Origin: Eledone cirrhosa
Lineage: Eukaryota > Mollusca > Cephalopoda > Octopoda > Eledonidae
Direction of reading: 5' to 3'
Assembly (NCBI GenBank): GCA_964016885.1
Contig: OZ024744.1
Span: 111,064,536-111,128,535, forward strand
DNA length: 64,000 nucleotides
Numbering within the stretch: position 1 is the stretch's first letter; each line of letters begins with the position of its first letter. The notes under the pieces were generated by a model. That model made no database searches, was not told the origin of the DNA, and saw nothing but the letters and a program-made list of their open reading frames with translations. Positions 41,301 to 56,558 of the stretch are shown piece after piece. The translations under genes were made by a program, and so were the position numbers.

Positions 41301-42347
41301 TTAACTGGCCCTGAACACAGTAACACTACACAATCCACTCTAACTTACCTTGCCCAGAACAAAGTATAACTACGTAATCCACTATACCTTACCTTGCCCT
41401 GAACACAGTCAAACTACACAATCCACTATAGCTTACATTGCTCTGAACACAGTAAAACTACACAATCCACTATAGCTTACCTTGCCCTGAACACAGTAAA
41501 ACTACACAATCCACTATAGCTTACCTTGCCCTGAACACAGAAAAACTAAACAATCCACTATAACTTACATTGCCCTGAACACAGTAAAACTACACAATCC
41601 ACTATAAATTACCTTGCTCTGAACACAGTGAAATTACACAATCCACTATAACTTACTTTGCCATGAACACAGTAAAACTACACAATCCACTACAACTTAC
41701 CTTGCACTGAACACAGTAAAACTACACAATCCACTATAAATTACCTTCCTCTGAACACAGTAAAACTACACAATCCACTATAACTTAACTGGCCCTGAAC
41801 ACAGTAACACTACACAATCCACTCTAACTTACCTTGCCCAGAACAAAGTATAACTACGTAATCCACTATACCTTACCTTGCCCTGAACACAGTCAAACTA
41901 CACAATCCACTATACCTTACTTTGCTCTGAACACAGTAGAACTACACAATCCACTATACCTTACCTTGGCCTGAACACAGTAAAACTACACAATCCACTA
42001 TAACTTACCTTGCTCTGAACACAGTAAAACTACACAATCCACTATAACTTACCTTGCTCTGAACACAGTAAAACTACACAATCCACTATAAATTACCTTG
42101 CTCTGAACACAGTAAAACTACACAATCCACTATAACTTACCTTGCTCTGAACACAGTAAAACTACACAATCCACTATAACTTACTTTGCCATGAACACAG
42201 TAAAACTACACAATCCACTATAACTTACTTTGCCATGAACACAGTAAAACTACACAATCCACTATACCTTACCTTGGCCTGAACACAGTAAAACTACACA
42301 ATCCACTATAGCTTACATTGCTCAGAACACAGTAAAACTACACAATC

Positions 42348-45300
42348 CATTATAGCTTACCTTGCCCTGAAAACAGTGGAACTACACAATCCACTATAAA
42401 TTACCTTGCTCTGAACACAGTAAAACTACACAATCCACTATAACTTAACTTGCTCTGAACACAGTAAAACTACACAATCCACTATAACTTACCTTGCTCT
42501 GAACACAGTAAAACTACACAATCCACTATAACTTACTTTGCCATGAACACAGTAAAACTACACAATCCACTATAACTTACCTTGCACTGAACACAGTAAA
42601 ACTACACAATCCACTATAGTTTACCTTGCCCTGAACACAGTAAAACTACACAATCCACAATAACGTACCTTGCCCTGAACACAGTAAAACTACTTAATTC
42701 ACTATAACTTACCTTGCTCTGAACACAGTAAAACTACACAATCCACTATACCTTACCTTGCCCTGAACACAGTAAAACTACACAATCCACTAAAACTTAC
42801 CTTGTTCTGAACACAGTAAAACTACACAATCCACTCTAACTTACCTTGCCCGGAACAAAGTAAAACTACGTAATCCACTATACCTTACCTTGCCCTGAAC
42901 ACAATGAAACTACACAATCCACTATAACTTACCTTGCTCTGAACACAGTAAAACTACACAATCCACTATAAATTACCTTGCCCTGAACACAGTAAAACTA
43001 CACAATCCACTATTACTTACCTTGCCCTGAACACAGAATAACTACACAATCCACTATAACTTAACTGGCCCTGAACACAGTAAAACTACACAATCCACTA
43101 TTACTTACCTTGCTCTGAACACAGTAAAACTACACAATCCACTATTACTTACCTTGCTCTGAACACAGAAAAACTACACAATCCACTATAACCTACTTTG
43201 CCATGAACACAGTAAAACTACACAATCCACTATTACTTACCTTGCTCTGAACACAGAAAAACTACACAATCCACTATAACTTACTTTGCCATGAACACAG
43301 TAAAACTACACAATCCACTATAACTTAACTGGCCCTGAACACAGTAACACTACACAATCAACTATAACTTACCTTGCTCTGAACACAGTAAAACTACACA
43401 ATGCACTATAACTTACTTTGCCATGAACACAGTAAAACTACACAATCCACTAAAACTTACCTTGCACTGAACACAGTAAAACTACACAATCCACTATAAA
43501 TTACCTTGTTCTGAACACAGTAAAACTACACAATCCACTCTAACTTACCTTGCCCGGACCAAAGTAAAACTACGTAATCCACTATACCTTACCTTGCCCT
43601 GAACACAGTGAAACTACACAATCAACTATAACTTACCTTGCTCTGAACACAGTAAAACTACACAATCCACTATAACTTACTTTGCCATGAACACAGTAAA
43701 ACTACACAATCCACTATAACTTACCTTGTACTGAACACAGTAAAACTACACAATCCACTATAACTTACCTTGCACTGAACACAGTAAAACTACACAATCC
43801 ACTATAACTTAACTGGCCCTGAACACAGTAAAACTACACAATCCACTATAACTTAACTGGCCCTGAACACAGTAAAACTACAGAATCCACTATAACTTAC
43901 CTTGCCCAGAACAAAGTAAAACTACGTAATCCACTATACCTTACCATGCCCTGAACACAGTAAAACTACACAATCCACTATACCTTACCATGCCCTGAAC
44001 ACAGTAAAACTACACAATCCACTATAACTTACCTTGCCCTGAACACAGTAAAACTACACAATCCTCTATAACTTACCTTGCTGTGAACACAGTAAAACTA
44101 CACAATCCACTATGCCTTACCTTGCCCTGAACACAGTAAAACTACACAATCCTCTATAACTTACATTGCCCTGAACACAGTAAAACTACACAATCCACTA
44201 TTACTTACATTGCTCTGAACACAGAAAAACTACACAATCCACTATAACTTACTTTGCCATGAACAGAGTAAAACTACACAATCCACTAAAACTTACCTTG
44301 CACTGAACACAGTAAAACTACACAATCCACTATAAATTACCTTGTTCTGAACACAGTAAAACTACACAATCCACTCTAACTTACCTTGCCCGGACCAAAG
44401 TAAAACTACGTAATCCACTATACCTTACCTTGCCCTGAACACAGTGAAACTACACAATCAACTATAACTTACCTTGCTCTGAACACAGTAAAACTACACA
44501 ATCCACTATAACTTACTTTGCCATGAACACAGTAAAACTACACAATCCACTATAACTTACCTTGTACTGAACACAGTAAAACTACACAATCCACTATAAC
44601 TTACCTTGCACTGAACACAGTAAAACTACACAATCCACTATAACTTAACTGGCCCTGAACACAGTAAAACTACACAATCCACTATAACTTAACTGGCCCT
44701 GAACACAGTAAAACTACAGAATCCACTATAACTTACCTTGCCCAGAACAAAGTAAAACTACGTAATCCACTATACCTTACCATGCCCTGAACACAGTAAA
44801 ACTACACAATCCACTATACCTTACCATGCCCTGAACACAGTAAAACTACACAATCCACTATAACTTACCTTGCCCTGAACACAGTAAAACTACACAATCC
44901 TCTATAACTTACCTTGCTGTGAACACAGTAAAACTACACAATCCACTATGCCTTACCTTGCCCTGAACACAGTAAAACTACACAATCCTCTATAACTTAC
45001 ATTGCCCTGAACACAGTAAAACTACACAATCCACTATTACTTACATTGCTCTGAACACAGAAAAACTACACAATCCACTATAACTTACTTTGCCATGAAC
45101 AGAGTAAAACTACACAATCCACTACAACTTACCTTGCACTGAACACAGTAAAACTACACAATCCACTATAAATTACCTTCCTCTGAACACAGTAAAACTA
45201 CACAATCCACTATAACTTAACTGGCCCTGAACACAGTAACACTACACAATCCACTCTAACTTACCTTGCCCAGAACAAAGTATAACTACGTAATCCACTA

Positions 45301-46923
45301 TACCTTACCTTGCCCTGAACACAGTCAAACTACACAATCCACTATAGCTTACATTGCTCTGAACACAGTAAAACTACACAATCCACTATAGCTTACCTTG
45401 CCCTGAACACAGTAAAACTACACAATCCACTATAGCTTACCTTGCCCTGAACACAGAAAAACTAAACAATCCACTATAACTTACATTGCCCTGAACACAG
45501 TAAAACTACACAATCCACTATAAATTACCTTGCTCTGAACACAGTAAAATTACACAATCCACTATAACTTACTTTGCCATGAACACAGTAAAACTACACA
45601 ATCCACTACAACTTACCTTGCACTGAACACAGTAAAACTACACAATCCACTATAAATTACCTTCCTCTGAACACAGTAAAACTACACAATCCACTATAAC
45701 TTAACTGGCCCTGAACACAGTAACACTACACAATCCACTCTAACTTACCTTGCCCAGAACAAAGTATAACTACGTAATCCACTATACCTTACCTTGCCCT
45801 GAACACAGTCAAACTACACAATCCACTATAGCTTACATTGCTCTGAACACAGTAAAACTACACAATCCACTATAGCTTACCTTGCCCTGAACACAGTAAA
45901 ACTACACAATCCACTATAGCTTACCTTGCCCTGAACACAGAAAAACTAAACAATCCACTATAACTTACATTGCCCTGAACACAGTAAAACTACACAATCC
46001 ACTATAAATTACCTTGCTCTGAACACAGTAAAATTACACAATCCACTATAACTTACCTTGCTCTGAACACAGTAAAATTACACAATCCACTATAACTTAC
46101 TTTGCCATGAACACAGTAAAACTACACGATCCACTACAACTTACCTTGCACTGAACACAGTAAAACTACACAATCCACTATAAATTACCTTCCTCTGAAC
46201 ACAGTAAAACTACACAATCCACTATAACTTAACTGGCCCTGAACACAGTAACACTACACAATCCACTCTAACTTACCTTGCCCAGAACAAAGTATAACTA
46301 CGTAATCCACTATACCTTACCTTGCCCTGAACACAGTCAAACTACACAATCCACTATAGCTTACATTGCTCTGAACACAGTAAAACTACACAATCCACTA
46401 TAGCTTACCTTGCCCTGAACACAGTAAAACTACACAATCCACTATAGCTTACCTTGCCCTGAACACAGTAAAACTACACAATCCACTATACCTTACTTTG
46501 CTCTGAACACAGTAGAACTACACAATCCACTATACCTTACCTTGGCCTGAACACAGTAAAACTACACAATCCACTATAACTTACCTTGCTCTGAACACAG
46601 TAAAACTACACAATCCACTATAACTTACCTTGCTCTGAACACAGTAAAACTACACAATCCACTATAAATTACCTTGCTCTGAACACAGTAAAACTACACA
46701 ATCCACTATAACTTACCTTGCTCTGAACACAGTAAAACTACACAATCCACTATAACTTACTTTGCCATGAACACAGTAAAACTACACAATCCACTATAAC
46801 TTACTTTGCCATGAACACAGTAAAACTACACAATCCACTATACCTTACCTTGGCCTGAACACAGTAAAACTACACAATCCACTATAGCTTACATTGCTCT
46901 GAACACAGTAAAACTACACAATC
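42348..46923. repeat. Right-domain unit, subtype A, 4,576 bp (104 monomers)
   Basis: The longest unit. It has one ACACTACACAATCAAC monomer (43,346), the 836-bp pair, and three GTATAACTACGTAATCC monomers at 45,281, 45,765 and 46,293 (spacings 484 and 528 bp). The stretch 39,664-41,300 of the previous unit recurs here at an offset of 3,784 bp (86 monomers). Confidence 0.8.
43448..45115. repeat. 836-bp tandem pair, second location
   Basis: CCCGGACCAAAG at 43,555 and 44,391, and AATCCTCTATAAC at 44,063 and 44,899, all 836 bp apart and all 3,784 bp from their counterparts at 39.7-41.2 kb. The duplicated 19-mer pair was thus itself copied as part of a larger segment. Confidence 0.85.
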
Positions 46924-49167
46924 CATTATAGCTTACCTTGCCCTGAAAACAGTGGAACTACACAATCCACTATAAATTACCTTGCTCTGAACACAGTAAA
47001 ACTACACAATCCACTATAACTTAACTTGCTCTGAACACAGTAAAACTACACAATCCACTATAACTTACCTTGCTCTGAACACAGTAAAACTACACAATCC
47101 ACTATAACTTACTTTGCCATGAACACAGTAAAACTACACAATCCACTATAACTTACCTTGCACTGAACACAGTAAAACTACACAATCCACTATAGTTTAC
47201 CTTGCCCTGAACACAGTAAAACTACACAATCCACAATAACGTACCTTGCCCTGAACACAGTAAAACTACTTAATTCACTATAACTTACCTTGCTCTGAAC
47301 ACAGTAAAACTACACAATCCACTATACCTTACCTTGCCCTGAACACAGTAAAACTACACAATCCACTAAAACTTACCTTGTTCTGAACACAGTAAAACTA
47401 CACAATCCACTCTAACTTACCTTGCCCGGAACAAAGTAAAACTACGTAATCCACTATACCTTACCTTGCCCTGAACACAATGAAACTACACAATCCACTA
47501 TAACTTACCTTGCTCTGAACACAGTAAAACTACACAATCCACTATAAATTACCTTGCCCTGAACACAGTAAAACTACACAATCCACTATTACTTACCTTG
47601 CCCTGAACACAGAATAACTACACAATCCACTATAACTTAACTGGCCCTGAACACAGTAAAACTACACAATCCACTATTACTTACCTTGCTCTGAACACAG
47701 TAAAACTACACAATCCACTATTACTTACCTTGCTCTGAACACAGAAAAACTACACAATCCACTGTAACCTACTTTGCCATGAACACAGTAAAACTACACA
47801 ATCCACTATTACTTACCTTGCTCTGAACACAGAAAAACTACACAATCCACTATAACTTACTTTGCCATGAACACAGTAAAACTACACAATCCACTATAAC
47901 TTAACTGGCCCTGAACACAGTAACACTACACAATCAACTATAACTTACCTTGCTCTGAACACAGTAAAACTACACAATGCACTATAACTTACTTTGCCAT
48001 GAACACAGTAAAACTACACAATCCACTAAAACTTACCTTGCACTGAACACAGTAAAACTACACAATCCACTATAAATTACCTTGTTCTGAACACAGTAAA
48101 ACTACACAATCCACTCTAACTTACCTTGCCCGGAACAAAGTAAAACTACGTAATCCACTATACCTTACCTTGCCCTGAACACAGTGAAACTACACAATCC
48201 ACTATAACTTACCTTGCTCTGAACACAGTAAAACTACACAATCCACTATAACTTACTTTGCCATGAACACAGTAAAACTACACAATCCACTATAACTTAC
48301 CTTGTACTGAACACAGTAAAACTACACAATCCACTATAACTTACCTTGCACTGAACACAGTAAAACTACACAATCCACTATAACTTAACTGGCCCTGAAC
48401 ACAGTAAAACTACACAATCCACTATAACTTAACTGGCCCTGAACACAGTAAAACTACAGAATCCACTATACCTTACCATGCCCTGAACACAGTAAAACTA
48501 CACAATCCACTATACCTTACCATGCCCTGAACACAGTAAAACTACACAATCCACTATAGCTTACCTTGCCCTGAACACAGAAAAACTAAACAATCCACTA
48601 TAACTTACATTGCCCTGAACACAGTAAAACTACACAATCCACTATAAATTACCTTGCTCTGAACACAGTAAAATTACACAATCCACTATAACTTACCTTG
48701 CTCTGAACACAGTAAACCTACACAATCCACTATAAATTACCTTGCCCTGAACACAGTAAAATTACACAATCCACTATAAGTTACCTTGCTCTGAACACAG
48801 TAAAACAACACAATCCACTATAACTTACCATGCGCTGAACACAGTAAAACTAAACAATCCACTATAACTTACATTGCCCTGAACACAGTAAAATTACACA
48901 AACCACTATAAATTACCTTGCCCGGAACACAGTAAAACTACACAATCCACTATAAATTACCTTGCCCTGAACACAGTAAAACTACACAATCCACTATAAC
49001 TTACCTTGCCCTGGACACAGTAAAACTACACAATCCACTATAACTTACCTTGCTCTGAACACAGTAAAACTACACAATCCACTATACCTTACCTTGGCCT
49101 GAACACAGTAAAACTACACAATCCACTATAGCTTACATTGCTCTGAACACAGTAAAACTACACAATC
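46924..49167. repeat. Right-domain unit, subtype A front, 2,244 bp (51 monomers)
   Basis: Begins as subtype A (ACACTAC monomer 998 bp after the marker, at 47,922) but has only one copy of the 9-monomer block. Relative to 52.7 kb it lacks the CCAGAACAAAG/CTACGTAATCC monomer before ACCATGCCCTG at 48,476. From there it joins the 2.4-kb amplicon. Confidence 0.75.
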
Positions 49168-51287
49168 CATTATAGCTTACCTTGCCCTGAAAACAGTGGA
49201 ACTACACAATCCACTATAAATTACCTTGCTCTGAACACAGTAAAACTACACAATCCACTATAACTTACCTTGCTCTGAACACGGTAAAACTACACAATCC
49301 ACTATAACTTACCTTGCTCTGAACACAGTAAAACTACACAATCCACTATAACTTACTTTGTCATGAACACAGTAAAACTACACAATCCACTATAACTTAC
49401 CTTGCACTGAACACAGTAAAACTACACAATCCACTATAGTTTACCTTGCCCTGAACACAGTAAAACTACACAATCCACAATAACGTACCTTGCCCTGAAC
49501 ACAGTAAAACTACTTAATTCACTATAACTTACCTTGCTCTGAACACAGTAAAACTACACAATCCACTATACCTTACCTTGCCCTGAACACAGTAAAACTA
49601 CACAATCCACTATAGCTTACATTGCTCTGAACACAGTAAAACTACACAATCCACTATAAATTACCTTGCCCTGAACACAGTAAAACTACACAATCCACTA
49701 TTACTTACCTTGCCCTGAACACAGAATAACTACACAATCCACTATAACTTAACTGGCCCTGAACACAGTAAAACTACACAATCCACTATTACTTACCTTG
49801 CTCTGAACACAGTAAAACTACACAATCCACTATTACTTACCTTGCTCTGAACACAGAAAAACTACACAATCCACTATAACTTAATTTGCCATGAACACAG
49901 TAAAACTACACAATCCACTATTACTTACCTTGCTCTGAACATAGAAAAACTACACAATCCACTATAACTTACTTTGCCATGAACACAGTAAAACTACACA
50001 ATCCACTATAACTTAACTGGCCCTGAACACAGTGACACTACACAATCAACTATAACTTACCTTGCTCTGAACACAGTAAAACTACACAATGCACTATAAC
50101 TTACTTTGCCATGAACACAGTAAAACTACACAATCCACTAAAACTTACCTTGCACTGAACACAGTAAAACTACACAATCCACTATAACAAACATTGCCCG
50201 GAACAAAGTAAAACTACGTAATCCACTATACCTTACCTTGCCCTGAACACAGTGAAACTAAACAATCCACTATAACTTACCTTGCTCTGAACACAGTAAA
50301 ACTACACAATCCACTATACCTTACCTTGCCCTGAACACAGTAAAACTACATAATCCACTATAGTTTACCTTGCCCTGAACACAATAAAACTACACAATCC
50401 ACTATAAATTACCTTGCTCTGAACACAATAAAACTACAGAATCCACTATAACTTAACTGGCCCTGAACACAGTAAAACTACACAATCCACTATAACTTAC
50501 CTTGCCCTGAACACAGTAAAACTACACAATCCACTATAACAAACATTGCCCTGAACACGGTAAAACTACACAAACCACTATAAATTACCTTGCCCTGAAC
50601 ACAGTAAAACTACATAATCCACTATAGTTTACCTTGCCCTGAACACAATAAAACTACACAATCCACTATAACGTACCTTGCCCTGAACACAGTAAAACTA
50701 CTTAATTCACTATAACTTACCTTGCTCTGAACACAGTAAAACTACACAATCCACTATACCTTACCTTGCCCTGAACACAGTAAAACTACACAATCCACTA
50801 TAACTTACCTTGCCCTGAACACAGTAAAACTACACAATCCTCTATAACTTACCTTGCTGTGAACACAGTAAAACTACACAATCCACTATGCCTTACCTTG
50901 CCCTGAACACAGTAAAACTACACAATCCTCTATAACTTACATTGCCCTGAACACAGTAAAACTACACAATCCACTATTACTTACATTGCTCTGAACACAG
51001 AAAAACTACACAATCCACTATAACTTACTTTGCCATGAACAGAGTAAAACTACACAATCCACTACAACTTACCTTGCACTGAACACAGTAAAACTACACA
51101 ATCCACTATAAATTACCTTCCTCTGAACACAGTAAAACTACACAATCCACTATAACTTAACTGGCCCTGAACACAGTAACACTACACAATCCACTCTAAC
51201 TTACCTTGCCCAGAACAAAGTATAACTACGTAATCCACTATACCTTACCTTGCCCTGAACACAGTCAAACTACACAATCCACTATAG
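48828..51287. repeat. 2.4-kb amplicon, copy 2 of 3
   Basis: Offset 14,387 bp from copy 1 and 4,268 bp before copy 3. It shares with copy 3 the substitutions ACGGTAAAAC (49,281 and 53,549) and GTGAAACTAAACAATCC (about 50,260 and 54,528), which copy 1 lacks. Copies 2 and 3 are therefore the closer pair. Confidence 0.85.
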
Positions 51288-53435
51288 CTTACCTTGCCCT
51301 GAACACAATGAAACTACACAATCCACTATAACTTACCTTGCTCTGAACACAGTAAAACTACACAATCCACTATAAATTACCTTGCCCTGAACACAGTAAA
51401 ACTACACAATCCACTATTACTTACCTTGCCCTGAACACAGAATAACTACACAATCCACTATAACTTAACTGGCCCTGAACACAGTAAAACTACACAATCC
51501 ACTATTACTTACCTTGCTCTGAACACAGTAAAACTACACAATCCACTATTACTTACCTTGCTCTGAACACAGAAAAACTACACAATCCACTATAACCTAC
51601 TTTGCCATGAACACAGTAAAACTACACAATCCACTATTACTTACCTTGCTCTGAACACAGAAAAACTACACAATCCACTATAACTTACTTTGCCATGAAC
51701 ACAGTAAAACTACACAATCCACTATAACTTAACTGGCCCTGAACACAGTAACACTACACAATCAACTATAACTTACCTTGCTCTGAACACAGTAAAACTA
51801 CACAATGCACTATAACTTACTTTGCCATGAACACAGTAAAACTACACAATCCACTAAAACTTACCTTGCACTGAACACAGTAAAACTACACAATCCACTA
51901 TAAATTACCTTGTTCTGAACACAGTAAAACTACACAATCCACTCTAACTTACCTTGCCCGGAACAAAGTAAAACTACGTAATCCACTATACCTTACCTTG
52001 CCCTGAACACAGTGAAACTACACAATCCACTATAACTTACCTTGCTCTGAACACAGTAAAACTACACAATCCACTATAACTTACTTTGCCATGAACACAG
52101 TAAAACTACACAATCCACTATAACTTAACTGGCCCTGAACACAGTAACACTACACAATCAACTATAACTTACCTTGCTCTGAACACAGTAAAACTACACA
52201 ATGCACTATAACTTACTTTGCCATGAACACAGTAAAACTACACAATCCACTAAAACTTACCTTGCACTGAACACAGTAAAACTACACAATCCACTATAAA
52301 TTACCTTGTTCTGAACACAGTAAAACTACACAATCCACTCTAACTTACCTTGCCCGGACCAAAGTAAAACTACGTAATCCACTATACCTTACCTTGCCCT
52401 GAACACAGTGAAACTACACAATCAACTATAACTTACCTTGCTCTGAACACAGTAAAACTACACAATCCACTATAACTTACTTTGCCATGAACACAGTAAA
52501 ACTACACAATCCACTATAACTTACCTTGTACTGAACACAGTAAAACTACACAATCCACTATAACTTACCTTGCACTGAACACAGTAAAACTACACAATCC
52601 ACTTTAACTTAACTGGCCCTGAACACAGTAAAACTACACAATCCACTATAACTTAACTGGCCCTGAACACAGTAAAACTACAGAATCCACTATAACTTAC
52701 CTTGCCCAGAACAAAGTAAAACTACGTAATCCACTATACCTTACCATGCCCTGAACACAGTAAAACTACACAATCCACTATACCTTACCATGCCCTGAAC
52801 ACAGTAAAACTACACAATCCACTATAGCTTACCTTGCCCTGAACACAGAAAAACTAAACAATCCACTATAACTTACATTGCCCTGAACACAGTAAAACTA
52901 CACGATCCACTATAAATTACCTTGCTCTGAACACAGTAAAATTACACAATCCACTATAACTTACCTTGCTCTGAACACAGTAAACCTACACAATCCACTA
53001 TAAATTACCTTGCCCTGAACACAGTAAAATTACACAATCCACTATAAGTTACCTTGCTCTGAACACAGTAAAACAACACAATCCACTATAACTTACCATG
53101 CGCTGAACACAGTAAAACTAAACAATCCACTATAACTTACATTGCCCTGAACACAGTAAAATTACACAAACCACTATAAATTACCTTGCCCGGAACACAG
53201 TAAAACTACACAATCCACTATAAATTACCTTGCCCTGAACACAGTAAAACTACACAATCCACTATAACTTACCTTGCCCTGGACACAGTAAAACTACACA
53301 ATCCACTATAACTTACCTTGCTCTGAACACAGTAAAACTACACAATCCACTATACCTTACCTTAGCCTGAACACAGTAAAACTACACAATCCACTATAGC
53401 TTACATTGCTCTGAACACAGTAAAACTACACAATC
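49168..53435. repeat. Right-domain unit, B front and A tail, 4,268 bp (97 monomers)
   Basis: Starts as subtype B (GTGACAC at 50,034, hybrid monomer 50,158, ATGCC 50,888, GTATAAC 51,221). After about 51,290 it switches to subtype A content: ACACTAC at 51,750 and 52,146, 396 bp apart, and CCCGGACCAAAG near 52,356. The switch is at the GTCAAAC/ATAGCTTACC monomer, where the next monomer carries GAACACAATGAAAC. The unit is a recombinant of two subtypes. Confidence 0.8.
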
Positions 53436-55200
53436 CATTATAGCTTACCTTGCCCTGAAAACAGTGGAACTACACAATCCACTATAAATTACCTTGCTCT
53501 GAACACAGTAAAACTACACAATCCACTATAACTTACCTTGCTCTGAACACGGTAAAACTACACAATCCACTATAACTTACCTTGCTCTGAACACAGTAAA
53601 ACTACACAATCCACTATAACTTACTTTGTCATGAACACAGTAAAACTACACAATCCACTATAACTTACCTTGCACTGAACACAGTAAAACTACACAATCC
53701 ACTATAGTTTACCTTGCCCTGAACACAGTAAAACTACACAATCCACAATAACGTACCTTGCCCTGAACACAGTAAAACTACTTAATTCACTATAACTTAC
53801 CTTGCTCTGAACACAGTAAAACTACACAATCCACTATACCTTACCTTGCCCTGAACACAGTAAAACTACACAATCCACTATAGCTTACATTGCTCTGAAC
53901 ACAGTAAAACTACACAATCCACTATAAATTACCTTGCCCTGAACACAGTAAAACTACACAATCCACTATTACTTACCTTGCCCTGAACACAGAATAACTA
54001 CACAATCCACTATAACTTAACTGGCCCTGAACACAGTAAAACTACACAATCCACTATTACTTACCTTGCTCTGAACACAGTAAAACTACACAATCCACTA
54101 TTACTTACCTTGCTCTGAACACAGAAAAACTACACAATCCACTATAACTTAATTTGCCATGAACACAGTAAAACTACACAATCCACTATTACTTACCTTG
54201 CTCTGAACATAGAAAAACTACACAATCCACTATAACTTACTTTGCCATGAACACAGTAAAACTACACAATCCACTATAACTTAACTGGCCCTGAACACAG
54301 TGACACTACACAATCAACTATAACTTACCTTGCTCTGAACACAGTAAAACTACACAATGCACTATAACTTACTTTGCCATGAACACAGTAAAACTACACA
54401 ATCCACTAAAACTTACCTTGCACTGAACACAGTAAAACTACACAATCCACTATAACAAACATTGCCCGGAACAAAGTAAAACTACGTAATCCACTATACC
54501 TTACCTTGCCCTGAACACAGTGAAACTAAACAATCCACTATAACTTACCTTGCTCTGAACACAGTAAAACTACACAATCCACTATACCTTACCTTGCCCT
54601 GAACACAGTAAAACTACATAATCCACTATAGTTTACCTTGCCCTGAACACAATAAAACTACACAATCCACTATAAATTACCTTGCTCTGAACACAATAAA
54701 ACTACAGAATCCACTATAACTTAACTGGCCCTGAACACAGTAAAACTACACAATCCACTATAACTTACCTTGCCCTGAACACAGTAAAACTACACAATCC
54801 ACTATAACAAACATTGCCCTGAACACGGTAAAACTACACAAACCACTATAAATTACCTTGCCCTGAACACAGTAAAACTACATAATCCACTATAGTTTAC
54901 CTTGCCCTGAACACAATAAAACTACACAATCCACTATAACGTACCTTGCCCTGAACACAGTAAAACTACTTAATTCACTATAACTTACCTTGCTCTGAAC
55001 ACAGTAAAACTACACAATCCACTATACCTTATCTTGCCCTGAACACAGTAAAACTACACAATCCACTATAACTTACCTTGCCCTGAACACAGTAAAACTA
55101 CACAATCCTCTATAACTTACCTTGCTGTGAACACAGTAAAACTACACAATCCACTATGCCTTACCTTGCCCTGAACACAGTAAAACTACACAATCCACTA
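53096..55200. repeat. 2.4-kb amplicon, copy 3 of 3
   Basis: Matches copy 2 at 4,268 bp up to the ATGCC monomer (55,156). It then lacks one monomer, after which the offset is 4,224 bp (GTATAAC at 51,221 and 55,445). Confidence 0.85.
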
Positions 55201-56558
55201 TTACTTACATTGCTCTGAACACAGAAAAACTACACAATCCACTATAACTTACTTTGCCATGAACAGAGTAAAACTACACAATCCACTACAACTTACCTTG
55301 CACTGAACACAGTAAAACTACCCAATCCACTATAAATTACCTTCCTCTGAACACAGTAAAACTACACAATCCACTATAACTTAACTGGCCCTGAACACAG
55401 TAACACTACACAATCCACTCTAACTTACCTTGCCCAGAACAAAGTATAACTACGTAATCCACTATACCTTACCTTGCCCTGAACACAGTCAAACTACACA
55501 ATCCACTATAGCTTACATTGCTCTGAACACAGTAAAACTACACAATCCACTATAGCTTACCTTGCCCTGAACACAGTAAAACTACACAATCCACTATAGC
55601 TTACCTTGCCCTGAACACAGAAAAACTAAACAATCCACTATAACTTACATTGCCCTGAACACAGTAAAACTACACAATCCACTATAAATTACCTTGCTCT
55701 GAACACAGTAAAATTACACAATCCACTATAACTTACTTTGCCATGAACACAGTAAAACTACACAATCCACTACAACTTACCTTGCACTGAACACAGTAAA
55801 ACTACACAATCCACTATAAATTACCTTCCTCTGAACACAGTAAAACTACACAATCCACTATAACTTAACTGGCCCTGAACACAATAACACTACACAATCC
55901 ACTCTAACTTACCTTGCCCAGAACAAAGTATAACTACGTAATCCACTATACCTTACCTTGCCCTGAACACAGTCAAACTACACAATCCACTATAGCTTAC
56001 ATTGCTCTGAACACAGTAAAACTACACAATCCACTATAGCTTACCTTGCCCTGAACACAGTAAAACTACACAATCCACTATAGCTTACCTTGCCCTGAAC
56101 ACAGAAAAACTAAACAATCCACTATAACTTACATTGCCCTGAACACAGTAAAACTACACAATCCACTATAAATTACCTTGCTCTGAACACAGTAAAATTA
56201 CACAATCCACTATAACTTACCTTGCTCTGAACACAGTAAACCTACACAATCCACTATAAATTACCTTGCCCTGAACACAGTAAACTACACAATCCACTAT
56301 AAGTTACCTTGCTCTGAACACAGTAAAACAACACAATCCACTAAAACTTAACTGGCCCTGAACACAGTAAAACTACACAATCCACTATAACTTACCATGC
56401 CCTGAACACAGTAAAACTAAACAATCCACTATAACTTACCTTGCTCTGAACACAGTAAAACTACACAATCCACTATACCTTACCTTGGCCTGAACACAGT
56501 AAAACTACACAATCCACTATAGCTTACATTGCTCTGAACACAGTAAAACTACACAATC
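53436..56558. repeat. Right-domain unit, subtype B, 3,123 bp (71 monomers -1)
   Basis: GTGACAC at 54,302, hybrid monomer at 54,426, ACAAACATTGCC cassette at 54,809, ATGCC at 55,156, GTATAAC at 55,445 and again 484 bp later. One 43-mer near 56,284 gives the length one base short of 71 monomers. Confidence 0.8.

Larger units (their letters stand above)
38212..42347. repeat. Right-domain unit, subtype A, 4,136 bp (94 monomers)
   Basis: The marker-to-ACACTAC distance is 954 bp rather than 998, because one monomer was lost at the chimeric monomer 38,366-38,409. The unit holds the 9-monomer duplication (39,166 and 39,562), the 836-bp tandem pair (39,664-41,300) and two GTATAACTACG monomers 484 bp apart (41,365 and 41,849). 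Confidence 0.8.
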
